Assembly (NCBI GenBank): GCA_964016885.1
Contig: OZ024740.1
Location: 8,142,450-8,206,449, forward strand
Length of the DNA: 64,000 nt
Reading direction: 5' to 3'
From: Eledone cirrhosa
Lineage: Eukaryota > Mollusca > Cephalopoda > Octopoda > Eledonidae
Positions 13,723 to 26,791 of this stretch are shown in pieces. Every line of letters begins with the position of its first letter. The first letter of the stretch is position 1. The translations under genes and the position numbers were made by a program. The notes beneath the pieces were generated by a model. It made no database searches. It worked only from the letters and a program-made list of their open reading frames with translations, and had not been told where the DNA came from.

Positions 13723-15117
13723 ATTGGTATGTCAGTTTCTATTGGTATATCAGTTTCTATTGGTATGTCAGTTTTGATTGGTATATCAGTTTTGACTGGT
13801 ATATCAGTTCCGATTGGTATGTCAGTTTTGATTGGTACGTCAATTTCGATAGGTATATTAGTTTCTATTGGTATGTTAGTTTCAATTAATATATCAGTTT
13901 CTATTGGTATTTCAGTTTTGATTAGTATATCAGTTTCGTTTGGTATATCAGTTTCGATTGGTATGTCAGTTTCTATTGGTATATCAGTTTCTACTGGTAT
14001 GTCAGTTTTGATTGGTATATCAGTTTCGATTGGTATGTCAGTTTCGATTGGTATGTCAGTTTCGATTGGTATATCAGTTCCGATTGGTATGTTAATTTTG
14101 ATTGGTATATCAGTTTCTATTGGTATATCAGTTTCGATTGGTATATCAATTTCTATTGGTAAATCAGTTTCGATTGATATATCAGTTTCGATTAGTATGT
14201 CAGTTTCTACTGGTATGTCAGTTTGGATTGGTATGTCAGTTTCGATTGGTATGTCAGTTTCGATTAGTATGTCAGTTTCTATTGGTATATCAGTTTTAAT
14301 TGGTATGTCAGTTTTGATTGGAATATCAGTTTCGATTGGTATGTCAGTTTCGATTGGTATATCAGTTTCGATTAGTATGTCAGTATCTATTTGTATATCA
14401 GTTTCTATTGGTATGTCAGTTTCGACTGGTATGTCAGTTCCGATTGGTATATCAGTTTCTATTTGTATATCAGTTTCGATTGATATATCAGTTTCGATTA
14501 GTATGTCAGTTTCTACTGGTATGTCAGTTTGGATTGGTATGTAAATTTCGATTGGTATATCAGTTTCGATGGTATGTCAATTTCGATTGGTATATCAGTT
14601 TCGATTAGTAGGTCAGTTTCTATTCGTATATCAGTTTTGATTGGTATATCAGTTTCAATTGATATATCAGTTTCGATTAGTATGTCAGTTTCTACTGGTA
14701 TGTCAGTTTGGATTGGTATATCAGTTTCGATTAGTATGTTAGTTTCTATTGGAATATCAGTTTCGATTGGTATATCAGTTCCGATTGGTATGTCAGTTTT
14801 GATTGGTATATCAGTTTTTATTGGTATATCAGTTTCGATTGGTATATCAGTTTCGATTGTTATATCAGTTTCGATTGGTATATCAGTTTCGACTGGTATG
14901 TCAGTTTCGATTAGTATATCAGTTTCTATTGGTATGTCAGTTTCTATTGGTATATCAGTTTCGATTGGTATATCAGTTTCGATTAGTATGTCAGTTTCTA
15001 TTAGTATGTTAGTTTCGATTAGTATATCAGTTTCTATTAGTATGTCAGTTTCGATTAGTATGTCAGTTTCTATTCATATATCAGTTTCGATTGTTATATC
15101 AGTTTCGATTGGTATAT

Positions 15118-15555
15118 CAGTTTCTATTGGTATTTCAGTTTTGATTAGTATACCAGTTTCGTTTGGTATATCAGTTTCGATTGGTATGTCAGTTTCTATT
15201 GGTATATCAGTTTCTACTGGTATGTCAGTTTTGATTGGTATATCAGTTTCGATTGGTATGTCAGTTTCGATTGGTATGTCAGTTTCGATTTGTATATCAG
15301 TTCCGATTGGTATGTTAATTTCGATTGGTATATCAGTTTCTATTGGTATATCAGTTTTGATTGGTATATCAATTTCTATTGGTATATCAGTTTCGATTGA
15401 TATATCAGTTTCGATTAGTATGTCAGTTTCTACTGGTATGTCAGTTTCGATTGGTATGTCAATGTCTATTGGTATGTTAGTTTCGATTAGTATATCACTT
15501 TTTATTGGTATGTCAGTTTCGATTGGTATGTCTATTTCTATTGGTATATCAGTTC
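15118..15555 (+). repeat. Block repeated at 18.29-18.73 kb
   Basis: About 440 bp matches 18290-18727 at an offset of 3,172 bp. Diagnostic shared variants are GATTAGTATACCAG (taccag at 15151 and 18323), TTTCGTTTGG, CGATTTGTATATCAG, TATGTTAATTTCG and the TCAATGTCTATTGG monomer. A related block lies at 11080-11330 and 5403-5650. Confidence 0.8.
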
Positions 15556-16050
15556 CGATTGGTATGTCAGTTTCGATTGGTATGTCAGTTTAAATTGTTA
15601 TATCAGTTTCGATTGGTATGTCAGTTTCGATTGGTATGTCTATTTCTATTGATATATCAGTTTCGATTGGTATATCAGTTTTGATTGGTATAACAGTTTC
15701 GATTGGTATGTCAGTTTCTATTGGTATATCAGTTTCTATTGGTATGTCAGTTTTGATTGGTATAATCAGTTTCTATTGGTATGTCAGTTTCTATTGATAT
15801 ATCAGTTTTGATTGGTATATCAGTTCCGAATGGTATATCAGTTTCGATTGGTAAGTCAGTTTCTATTGGTATATCAGTTTCTATTGGTATGTCAGTTTTG
15901 ATTGGTATGTCAGTTTCGATTGGTATGTCAGTCTTGATTGGTATGTCAGTTTCTATAGGTATGTCAGTTTCTATTGGTATATCAGTTTCGATTAGTATAT
16001 CAGTTTCTACTGGTATGTCAGTTTCGATTAGTATATCAGTTTCTATTCGT

Positions 16051-17823
16051 ATGTCAGTTTCGATTGGTATATCAGTTTCGATTCGTATATCAGTTCCAAT
16101 TGCTATATCAGTTTCTATTGGTATGTCAGTTTCAATTGGTATGTAAGTTTCGATTGGTATATCAGTTTCAATTGGTATGTCAGTTTCAATTAGTATATTT
16201 GTTTCGATTGGTATGTCAATTTCAATTAGTATATCAGTTTCTATTGGTATGTCAGTTTCGATTAGTATGTCAGTTTCTATTGGTATATCAGTTTCTATTG
16301 GTATGTCAGTTTTGATTGGTATATCAGTTTCGATTGGTATGTCAGTTTCGATTGGTATATCAGTTTCGATGGTATGTCAATTTCGATTGGTATATCAGTT
16401 TCGATTAGTATGTCAGTTTCTATTGGTATATCAGTTTCTATTGGTATATCAGTTTCGATTGGTATATCAGTTTCGATTGGTATGTCAGTTTCTATTGGTA
16501 TATCAGTTTCGACTGGTATATCAGTTTCGATTAGTATAATCAGTTTCTATTGGTATGTCAGTTTCTATTGATATATCAGTTTTGATTGGTATATCAGTTC
16601 CGATTGGTATATCAGTTTCGATTGGTAAGTCAGTTTCTATTTGTATATCAGTTTCTATTGGTATGTCAGTTTTGATTGATATGTCAGTCTCGATTGGTAT
16701 GTCAGTTTTGATTGGTATGTCAGTTTCTATAGGTATGTCAGTTTCTATTGGTATATCAGTTTCGATTAGTATATCAGTTTCTACTGGTATGTCAGTTTCG
16801 ATTAGTATATCAGTTTCTATTGGTATGTCAGTTTCGATTGGTATATCAGTTTCGATTCGTATATCAGTTCCTATTGCTATATCAGTTTCTATTGGTATGT
16901 CTTTTTCAATTGGTATGTTAGTTTCGATTGTATATCAGTTTCAATTGGTATGTCAGTTTCAATTAGTATATTTGTTTTGATTGGTATGTCAAATTCAATT
17001 AGTATATCAGTTTCTATTGGCATATCAGTTTCGATTGGTATGTCAGTTTCGATTAGTATATCAGTTTCTATAGGTATGTCAGTTTCGATTGGTATATCAG
17101 TTTCGATTGGTATATCAGTTTCTATTGGTATGTCATTTTCGATTGGTATGTCAGTTTCTATTGATATATCAGTTTTGATTGGTATATCAGTTTCGATTGG
17201 TATATCAGTTTCGATTGGTATGTCAATTTCTATTGTTGGTATATCAGTTTCTATTGGTATGTCAGTTTTGATTGGTATATCAGTTTCGATTGGTATGTCA
17301 GTTTCGATTGGTATGTCAGTTTCGATTGGTATATCAGTTCCGATTGGTATGTCAGTTTTGATTGGTATATCAGTTTCTATTGGTATATCAGTTTCGATTG
17401 GTATATCAGTTTCGATTGTTATATCAGTTTCGATTGGTATATCAGTTTCGACTGGTATGTCAGTTTCGATTAGTATATCAGTTTCTATTGGTATGTCAGT
17501 TTCTATTGGTATATCAGTTTCTATTGGTACGTCAGTTTCTATTGGTATATCAGTTTCGATTGGTATATCAGTTTATATTAGTATGTCAGTTTCTATTTGT
17601 ATGTTAGTTTCGATTAGTATATCAGTTTCTATTAGTATGTCAGTTTCGATTAGTATGTCAGTTTCTATTCATATATCAGTTTCGATTGGTATATCAGTTT
17701 CGATTGGTATATCAGTTTCGATTGGTATGTCAGTTTCTATTGGTATATTAGTTTCTATTGGTATGTCAGTTTTGATTGGTATATCAGTTTCGATTAGTAT
17801 GTCAGTTTCGATTGGTATGTCAG
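16051..17823 (+). repeat. Dispersed copy of the 0.9-2.7 kb block
   Basis: Partner of the block at 915-2705. The match ends near 17823, where the right-hand copy goes on with a CCGATTGGTGTG monomer instead of the CAATTGTTATATC monomer found at 2708. Part of the same block is also present in diverged form at 3780-4400 and 6286-7200, so it belongs to a family and is not a simple pair. Confidence 0.82.
17228..17248 (+). repeat. 21-bp monomer (TTGTTGGTATATC), representative of six
   Basis: A three-base insertion gives TATTGTTGGTATATC near 2116, 4440, 7323, 10117, 13000 and 17234. The pairs 4440/10117 and 7323/13000 are 5,677 bp apart and so come from the large duplication; the others come from related blocks. 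It is found only in the left domain. Confidence 0.85.
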
Positions 17824-19159
17824 TTTCGATTGGTATATCAGTTCCGATTGGTGTGTCAGTTTAGATTGGTATGTCAGTTTCAATTGGTATATCAGTTTCG
17901 ATTGGTATGTCAATGTCTATTGGTATGTTAGTTTCGATTAGTATATCACTTTTTATTGGTATGTCAGTTTCGATTGGTATGTCTATTTCTATTGGTATGT
18001 CAGTTTCTATTGGTATATCAGTTTCGATTGGTATGTCAGTTTCTATTGGTATATCAGTTTCTATTGGTATGTCAGTTTTGATTGGTATATCAGTTTTGAC
18101 TGGTATATCAGTTCCGATTGGTATGTCAGTTTCGATTGGTACGTCAAGTTCGATAGGTATATTAGTTTCTATTGGTATGTTAGTTTCAATTAATATATCA
18201 GTTTCTATTGGTATGCCAGTTTCAATTAGTATATCAGTTTCTATTGGTATGTCATTTTCGATTGGTATGTTAGTCCTCGAATTGTATGTCAGTTTCTATT
18301 GGTATTTCAGTTTTGATTAGTATACCAGTTTCGTTTGGTATATCAGTTTCGATTGGTATGTCAGTTTCTATTGGTATATCAGTTTCTACTGGTATGTCAG
18401 TTTTGATTGGTATATCAGTTTCGATTGGTATGTCAGTTTCGATTGGTATGTCAGTTTCGATTTGTATATCAGTTCCGATTGGTATGTTAATTTCGATTGG
18501 TATATCAGTTTCTATTGGTATATCAGTTTTGATTGGTATATCAATTTCTATTGGTATATCAGTTTCGATTGATATATCAGTTTCGATTAGTATGTCAGTT
18601 TCTACTGGTATGTCAGTTTCGATTGGTATGTCAATGTCTATTGGTATGTTAGTTTCGATTAGTATATCACTTTTTATTGGTATGTCAGTTTCGATTGGTA
18701 TGTCTATTTCTATTGGTATGTCAGTTTCTATTGGTATATCAGTTTCTATTGGTATGTCAGTTTTGATTGGTATATCAGTTTCAATTGGTATGTCAGTTTC
18801 GATTGGTATATCAGTTTCGATTAGTATGTCACTATCTATTTGTATATCAGTTTCTATTGGTATGTCAGTTTCGACTGGTATGTCAGTTTCGATTGGTATA
18901 TCAGTTCCGATTGGTATATCAGTTTCTATTTGTATATCAGTTTCGATTGATATATCAGTTTCGATTAGTATGTCAGTTTCTACTGGTATGTCAGTTTGGA
19001 TTGGTATGTAAATTTCGATTGGTATATCAGTTTCGATGGTATGTCAATTTCGATTGGTATATCAGTTTCGATTAGTAGGTCAGTTTCTATTCGTATATCA
19101 GTTTTGATTGGTATATCAGTTTCGACTGGTATGTCAGTTTCGATTGGTATATCAGTTCT

Positions 19160-20456
19160 GATTGGTATATCAGTTTCTATTGGTATATCAGTTTTGATTG
19201 ATATATCAGTTTCGATTAGTATGTCAGTTTCTACTGGTATGTCAGTTTGGATTGGTATGTCAGTTTCGATTGGTATGTCAGTTTCGATTAGTATGTCAGT
19301 TTCTATTGGTATATCAGTTTCTATTGGTATGTCAGTTTTGATTGGTATATCAGTTTCGATTGGTATGTCAGTTTCGATTGGTATATCAGTTTCGATGGTA
19401 TGTCAATTTCGATTGGTATATCAGTTTCGATTAGTATGTCAGTTTCTATTGGTATATCAGTTTCTATTGGTATATCAGTTTCGATTGATATATCAGTTTC
19501 GATTAGTATGTCAGTTTCTACTGGTATGTCAGTTTGGATTGGTATATCAGTTTCGATTAGTATGTTAGTTTCTATTGGAATATCAGTTTCGATTGGTATA
19601 TCAGTTCCGATTGGTATGTCAGTTTCTATTGGTATATCAGTTTCTATTGGTACGTCAGTTTCTATTGGTATATCAGTTTCGATTGGTATATCAGTTTATA
19701 TTAGTATGTCAGTTTCTATTGGTATGTTAGTTTCGATTAGTATATCAGTTTCTATTAGTATGTCAGTTTCGATTAGTATGTCAGTTTCTATTCATATATC
19801 AGTTTCGATTGGTATATCAGTTTCGATTGGTATATCAGTTTCGATTGGTATGTCAGTTTCTATTGGTATATCAGTTTCTAATGGTATGTCAGTTTTGATT
19901 GGTATATCAGTTTCGATTCGTATGTCAGTTTCGATTGGTATGTCAGTTTCGATTGGTATATCAGTTCCGATTGGTATGTCAGTTTCGATTGGTATGTCAG
20001 TTTCAATTGGTATATCAGTTTCGATTGGTATGTCAATGTCTATTGGTATGTTAGTTTCGATTAGTATATACACTTTTTATTGGTATGTCAGTTTCGATTG
20101 GTATGTCTATTTCTATTGGTATGTCAGTTTCTATTGGTATATCAGTTTCGATTGGTATGTCAGTTTCTATTGGTATATCAGTTTCTATTGGTATGTCAGT
20201 TTTGATTGGTATATCAGTTTTGACTGGTATATCAGTTCCGATTGGTATGTCAGTTTCGATTGGTACGTCAATTTCGATAGGTATATTAGTTTCTATTGGT
20301 ATGTTAGTTTCAATTAATATATCAGTTTCTATTGGTATGCCAGTTTCAATTAGTATATCAGTTTCTATTGGTATGTCATTTTCGATTGGTATGTTAGTCC
20401 TCGAATCGTATGTCAGTTTCTATTGGTATTTCAGTTTTGATTAGTATATCAGTTCC
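19160..20456 (+). repeat. Tandem duplication of about 1.3 kb, copy 1
   Basis: This segment is repeated immediately downstream. The offset is 1,297 bp at the left end and 1,261 bp after about 19420, because copy 2 lacks two monomers (36 bp) there. Shared landmarks are the 17-bp monomer at 19395/20692, the unusual TATATACACTTTTTATTGG monomer near 20066/21327 and a GTCCTCGAATCG monomer near 20397/21658. Small differences exist, for example TATATCAGTTTCTATTCATA at 19790 against TATTCCTA at 21051. Confidence 0.88.
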
Positions 20457-21713
20457 GATTGGTATATCAGTTTCTATTGGTATATCAGTTTTGATTGATA
20501 TATCAGTTTCGATTAGTATGTCAGTTTCTACTGGTATGTCAGTTTGGATTGGTATGTCCGTTTCGATTGGTATGTCAGTTTCGATTAGTATGTCAGTTTC
20601 TATTGGTATATCAGTTTCTATTGGTATGTCAGTTTTGATTGGTATATCAGTTTCGATTGGTATGTCAGTTTCGATTGGTATATCAGTTTCGATGGTATGT
20701 CAATTTCGATTGGTATATCAGTTTCTATTGGTATATCAGTTTCGATTGATATATCAGTTTCGATTAGTATGTCAGTTTCTACTGGTATGTCAGTTTGGAT
20801 TGGTATATCAGTTTCGATTAGTATGTTAGTTTCTATTGGAATATCAGTTTCGATTGGTATATCAGTTCCGATTGGTATGTCTGTTTCTATTGGTATATCA
20901 GTTTCTATTGGTACGTCAGTTTCTATTGGTATATCAGTTTCGATTGGTATATCAGTTTATATTAGTATGTCAGTTTCTATTGGTATGTTAGTTTCGATTA
21001 TTATATCAGTTTCTATTAGTATGTCAGTTTCGATTAGTATGTCAGTTTCTATTCCTATATCAGTTTCGATTGGTATATCAGTTTCGATTGGTATATCAGT
21101 TTCGATTGGTATGTCAGTTTCTATTGGTATATCAGTTTCTATTGGTATGTCAGTTTTGATTGGTATATCAGTTTCGATTGGTATGTCAGTTTCGATTGGT
21201 ATGTCAGTTTCGATTGGTATATCAGTTCCGATTGGTATGTCAGTTTCGATTGGTATGTCAGTTTCAATTGGTATATCAGTTTCGATTGGTATGTCAATGT
21301 CTATTGGTATGTTAGTTTCGATTAGTATATACACTTTTTATTGGTATGTCAGTTTCGATTGGTATGTCTATTTCTATTGGTATGTCAGTTTCTATTGGTA
21401 TATCAGTTTCGATTGGTATGTCAGTTTCTATTGGTATATCAGTTTCTATTGGTATGTCAGTTTTGATTGGTATATCAGTTTTGACTGGTATATCAGTTCC
21501 GATTGGTATGTCAGTTTCGATTGGTACGTCAATTTCGATAGGTATATTAGTTTCTATTGGTATGTTAGTTTCAATTAATATATCAGTTTCTATTGGTATG
21601 CCAGTTTCAATTAGTATATCAGTTTCTATTGGTATGTCATTTTCGATTGGTATGTTAGTCCTCGAATCGTATGTCAGTTTCTATTGGTATTTCAGTTTTG
21701 ATTAGTATATCAG
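20457..21713 (+). repeat. Tandem duplication of about 1.3 kb, copy 2
   Basis: Second copy, shorter by 36 bp. The junction with copy 1 is near 20450, where GATTAGTATATCAG leads into TTCCGATTGG instead of the TTTCGTTTGG found at 21715. The pair was made after the GTCCTTGAATTG monomer seen at 5368 and 11045 had changed to GTCCTCGAATCG. Confidence 0.87.
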
Positions 21714-22279
21714 TTTCGTTTGGTATATCAGTTTCGATTGGTATGTCAGTTTCTATTGGTATATCAGTTTCTACTGGTATGTCAGTTTTGATTGGTATGT
21801 CAGTTTCGACTGGTATGTCAGTTTCGATTGGTATATCAGTTCCGATTGGTATATCAGTTTCTATTGGTATATCAGTTTCGATTGATATATCAGTTTCGAT
21901 TAGTATGTCAGTTTCTACTGGTATGTCAGTTTGGATTGGTATGTCAGTTTCGATTGGTATGTCAGTTTCTATTGGTATGTCAGTTTTGATTGGTATATTA
22001 GTTTCGATTGGTATGTCAGTTTCGATTGGTATATCAGTTTCGATGGTATGTCAATTTCGATTGGTATATCAGTTTCGATTAGTATGTCAGTTTCTATTGG
22101 TATATCAGTTTCTATTGGTATATCAGTTTCGATTGATATATCAGTTTCGATTAGTATGTCAGTTTCTACTGGTATGTCAGTTTGGATTGGTATGTCAGTT
22201 TTGATTGGTATGTCAGTTTTGATTGGTATGTCAATTTCGATTGGTATATCAGTTTCGATTAGTATGTTAGTTTCTATTG

Positions 22280-23790
22280 GTATATCAGTTTCCACTGGTA
22301 TATCAGATTCGATTAGTATAATCAGTTTCTATTGGTATGTCAGTTTCTATTGGTATATCAGTTTCGATTGGTATATCAGTTTCGATTAGTATGTCAGTTT
22401 CTATTGCTATGTCAGTATCGATTAGTATATCAGTTTCTAATGGTTTGTCAGTTTCGATCGGTATGTCAGTTTCTATTGATATATCAGTTTTGATTGGTAT
22501 ATCAGTTTCGATTGGTATATCAGTTTCGATTGATATGTCAGTTTCTATTGGTATATCAGTTTCTATTGGTATGTCAGTTTCGATTGGTATATCAGTTTCG
22601 ATTGGTATGTCAGTTTCGATTGGTAAGTCAGTTTCGAATTGGTATATCAGTTGCGATTGGTATGTCAGTTTTGATTGGTATATCAGTTTCTATTGGTATA
22701 TCAATTTCGATTGGTATATCAGTTTCGATTGTTATATCAGTTTCGATTGGTATATCAGTTTCGACTGGTATGTCAGTTTCGATTAGTATATCAGTTTCTA
22801 TTGGTATGTCAGTTTCTATTGGTATATCAGTTTCGATTGGTATATCAGTTTCGATTAGTATGTCAGTTTCTATTAGTATGTTAGTTTCGATTAGTATATC
22901 AGTATCTATTAGTATGTCTGTTGCGATTGATCTGCCAGTTTCTATTAGTATGTTAGTTTCGATTAGTATATCAGTTTCTATTAGTATGTCAGTTTGGATT
23001 GGTACATCAGTTTCTATTCATATATCAGTTTCGATTGGTATATCAGTTTCGATTGGTATGTCAGTTTCGATTGGTATGTCAGTTTCTATTGGTATATCAG
23101 TTTCTATTGGTATGTCAGTTTTCATTGGTATATCAGTTTCAATTGGTATGTCAGTTTCGACTGGTATGTCAGTTTCGATTGGTATATCAGTTCCGATTGG
23201 TATATCAGTTTCTATTAGTATATCAGTTTCGATTGATATATCAGTTTCAATTGGTATGTCAGTTTCGATTGGTATATCAGTTTCGATGGTATGTCAATTT
23301 CGATTGGTATGTCAGTTTCGATTGGTATGTCAGTTTCTATTGGTATGTCAATTTCGATTGGTATACCAGTTTCGATTAGTATGTTAGTTTCTATTGGAAT
23401 ATCAATTTCGATTGGTATATCAGTTTCGATTGGTATGTCAGTTTCTATTGGTATATCAGTTTCGACTGGTACATCAGTTTCGATTAGTATAATCAGTTTC
23501 TATTGGTATGTCAGTTTCTATTGATATATCAGTTTTGATTGGTATATCAGTTCCGATTGGTATATCAGTTTCGATTTGTATGTCAGTTTCTATTGGTATA
23601 TCAGTTGCTATTGGTATGTCAGTTTTGATTGGTATGTCAGTTTCGATTGGTATGTCAGTTTCTATTGGTATATCAGTTTCGATTAGTATATCAGTTTCTA
23701 CTGGTATATCAGTTTCGATTGGTATGTCAGTTTCGATTAGTATATCAGTTTCTATAGGTATGTCAGTTTCTGTTGGTATATCAGTTTTCG
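22280..23790 (+). repeat. Older relative of the 1,801-bp unit
   Basis: This segment aligns with 25775-27285 at offsets of 3,495, 3,494 and finally 3,440 bp. Shared landmarks include AGATTCGATTAGTATAATC (22307/25802), TTTCTAATGGTTTGTC (22435/25930) and TTTCGAATTGG (22632/26127). It differs by several substitutions and small indels, for example GATCTGCCAGTTTC near 22929 against GATATGCCGTTTC near 26424. It therefore predates the tandem 1,801-bp duplication. Confidence 0.82.
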
Positions 23791-25812
23791 ATTGGTATAT
23801 CAGTTTCTATTGGTATGTCAGTTTCGATTGGTATGTCAGTTTCTATTGGTATATCAGTTTCGATTGATACATCAGTTTCGATTAGTATGTCAGTTTTTAC
23901 TGGTATGTCAGTTTTGATTAGTATATCAGTTTCTATTGGTATGTCAGTTTCGATTGGTATGTCAGTTTCGATTGGTATGTCAATTTCAATTAGTATATCA
24001 GTTTCTATGGGTATATCAGTTTCGATTGGTATATCAGTTTATATTGGTATATCAGTTTCGTTTGATATATCAGTTACGATTAGTATGTTAGTTTCTATTG
24101 GTATATCAGTTTCGATTGGTATGTCAGTTTCTATTGGTATATCAGTTTCGACTGGTATATCAGTTTCGATTAGTATGTGAGTTTCTATTGCTATGTTAGT
24201 TTCGATTAGTATATCAGTTTCGATTGAAATATCAGTTTCGATTAGTATGTCAGTTTCTACTGGTATGTCAGTTTGGATTTGTATGTCAGTTTCGATTGGT
24301 ATGTCAGTATCTATTGGTATATGAGCTTCTATTTGTATGTCAGTTTTGATTGGTATATCAGTTTCGATTGGTATGTCAGTTTCGATTGGTATATCAGTTT
24401 CGATGGTATGTCAATTTCGATTGGTATCTCAGTTTCGATTAGTATGTCAGTTTCTATTGGTATATCAGTTTCTATTGGTATATCAGTTTCGATTGATATG
24501 TCAGTTTCTACTGGTATGTCAGTTTGGATTGGTATGTCAGTTTCGATTGGTATGTCAGTTTCGATTGGTATGTCAATTTCGATTGGTATATCAGTTTCGA
24601 TTAGTATGTTAGTATCTATTGGAATATCAGTTTCGGTTGGTATATCAGTTTCGATTGGTATGTCAGTTTCTATTGGTATATCAGTTTCGATTGATACATC
24701 AGTTTCGATTAGTATGTCAGTTTTTACTGGTATGTCAGTTTCGATTAGTATATCAGTTTCTATTGGTATGTCAGTTTGGATTGGTATATCAGTTTCGACT
24801 GGTATATCAGTTTCGATTAGTATAATCAGTTTCTATTGGTATGTCAGTTTCTATTGATATATCAGTTTTGATTGGTATATCAGTTCCGATTGGTATATCA
24901 GTTTCGATTGGTATGTCAGTTTCTATTGGTATATCAGTTTCTATGGGTATATCTGTTTCGGTTGGTATATCAGTTTCGATTGGTATGTCAGTTTCTATTG
25001 GTATATCAGTTTCGATTGATACATCAGTTTCGATTAGTATGTCAGTTTTTATTGGTATGTCAATTTCAATTAGTATATCAGTTTCTATGGGTATATCTGT
25101 TTCGATTGGTATAGCAGTTTCGATTAGTATATAAGTTTCTATTGGTATGTCAGTTTCGATTGGTATGTCAGTTTCGATTGGTATGTCAATTTCAATTAGT
25201 ATATCAGTTTCTATGGGTATATCTGTTTCGATTGGTATAGCAGTTTCGATTAGTATATCAGTATCTATAGGTATGTCAGTTTCTATTGGTATATCAGTTT
25301 CGATTGGTATATCAGTTTATATTGGTATATCAGTTTCGATTGATATATCAGTTTCGATTAGTATGTCAGTTTCTATTGGTATATCAGTTTCGCCTGGTAT
25401 GTCAGTTTCTATTGGTATATCAGTTTCTATTGGTATATCAGTTTCGATTAGTATGTCAGTTTCTATTGCTATGTTAGTTTCGATTAGTATATCAGTTTCT
25501 ATTGATATATCAGTTTTGATTGGTATATCAGTTCCGATTGGTATATCAGTTTTGATTGGTATATCAGTTTCTATTGGTATATCAGTTTCGATTGTTATAT
25601 CAGTTTCGATTGTTATATCAGTTTCGATTGGTATATCAGTTTCGACTGGTATGTCAGTTTCGATTAGTATATCAGTTTCTATTGGTATGTCAGTTTCTAT
25701 TGGTATATCAGTTTCGATTGGTATATCAGTTTCGATTAGTATGTCAGTTTCTATTAGTATGTTAGTTTCTATTGGTATATCAGTTTCGACTGGTATATCA
25801 GATTCGATTAGT

Positions 25813-25820
25813 ATAATCAG
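25813..25820 (+). repeat. 19-bp phase-shift monomer (ATAATCAG), representative of 27
   Basis: One extra A turns GTATATCAG or GTATATC into GTATAATCAG and shifts the 18-bp register by +1. ATAATCAG begins at 626, 1418, 2915, 3761, 6267, 8592, 9438, 11944, 15762, 16536, 22318, 23489, 24822, 25813, 26929, 27614, 28730, 29669, 30767, 32819, 33702, 35340, 35628, 36007, 43441, 46789 and 48031. The context is nearly constant: usually CGATTAG before it and TTTCTATTGG after. In one plus-strand frame it supplies a TAA stop. I saw none after 48,038. The shared context says all copies descend from one insertion. Confidence 0.9.
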
Positions 25821-26169
25821 TTTCTATTGGTATGTCAGTTTCTATTGGTATATCAGTTTCAATTGGTATATCAGTTTCGATTAGTATGTCAGTTTCTATT
25901 GCTATGTCAGTATCGATTAGTATATCAGTTTCTAATGGTTTGTCAGTTTCGATCGGTATGTCAGTTTCTATTGATATATCAGTTTTGATTGGTATATCAG
26001 TTTCGATTGGTATATCAGTTTCGATTGATATGTCAGTTTCTATTGGTATATCAGTTTCTATTGGTATGTCAGTTTCGATTGGTATATCAGTTTCGATTGG
26101 TATGTCAGTTTCGATTGGTAAGTCAGTTTCGAATTGGTATATCAGTTCCGATTGGTATGTCAGTTTTGA

Positions 26170-26379
26170 TTGGTATATCAGTTTCTATTGGTATATCAGT
26201 TTCGATTGGTATATCAGTTTCGATTGTTATATCAGTTTCGATTGGTATATCAGTTTCGACTGGTATGTCAGTTTCGATTAGTATATCAGTTTCTATTGGT
26301 ATGTCAGTTTCTATTGGTATATCAGTTTCGATTGGTATATCAGTTTCGATTAGTATGTCAGTTTCTATTAGTATGTTAG
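26170..26379 (+). repeat. Core block of about 210 bp, representative copy
   Basis: A run of about 12 monomers with fixed variant order, including GATTGTTATATC, TCGACTGGTATG and CGATTAG monomers, recurs at about 2244, 7453, 13130, 14803, 17362, 22675, 25556, 26170, 27357, 27971, 31267, 31861, 37371, 38150, 41475, 42249, 44733, 45507, 45849, 51717, 53139, 54327, 55695 and 60269. It occurs in both domains. Spacings range from 342 bp to several kb, so it is embedded in larger mosaics and is not itself a simple tandem unit. It is the best candidate for an ancestral higher-order unit. Confidence 0.8.
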
Positions 26380-26774
26380 TTTCGATTAGTATATCAGTAT
26401 CTATTAGTATGTCAGTTTCGATTGATATGCCGTTTCTATTAGTATGTTAGTTTCGATTAGTATATCAGTTTCTATTAGTATGTCAGTTTGGATTGGTACA
26501 TCAGTTTCTATTCATATATCAGTTTCGATTGGTATATCAGTTTCGATTGGTATATCAGTTTCGATTGGTATGTCAGTTTCTATTGGTATTTCAGTTTCTA
26601 TTGGTATGTCAGTTTTCATTGGTATATCAGTTTCAATTGGTATGTCAGTTTCGACTGGTATGTCAGTTTCGATTGGTATATCAGTTCCGATTGGTATATC
26701 AGTTTCTATTGGTATATCAGTTTCGATTGATATATCAGTTTCAATTGGTATGTCAGTTTCGATTGGTATATCAG

Positions 26775-26791
26775 TTTCGATGGTATGTCAA
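26775..26791 (+). repeat. 17-bp monomer (CGATGGTATGTCAA), representative of about 19
   Basis: Loss of one T turns CGATTGGT into CGATGGT and shifts the register by -1. Copies lie near 1251, 3540 (as CGATGATATG), 6100, 9217, 11776, 14570, 16370, 19036, 19395, 20692, 22043, 23286, 24403, 26780, 28581, 30186, 32544, 34579 and 47756. Most are followed 150-600 bp later by a 19-bp monomer, which restores the register. Confidence 0.85.
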
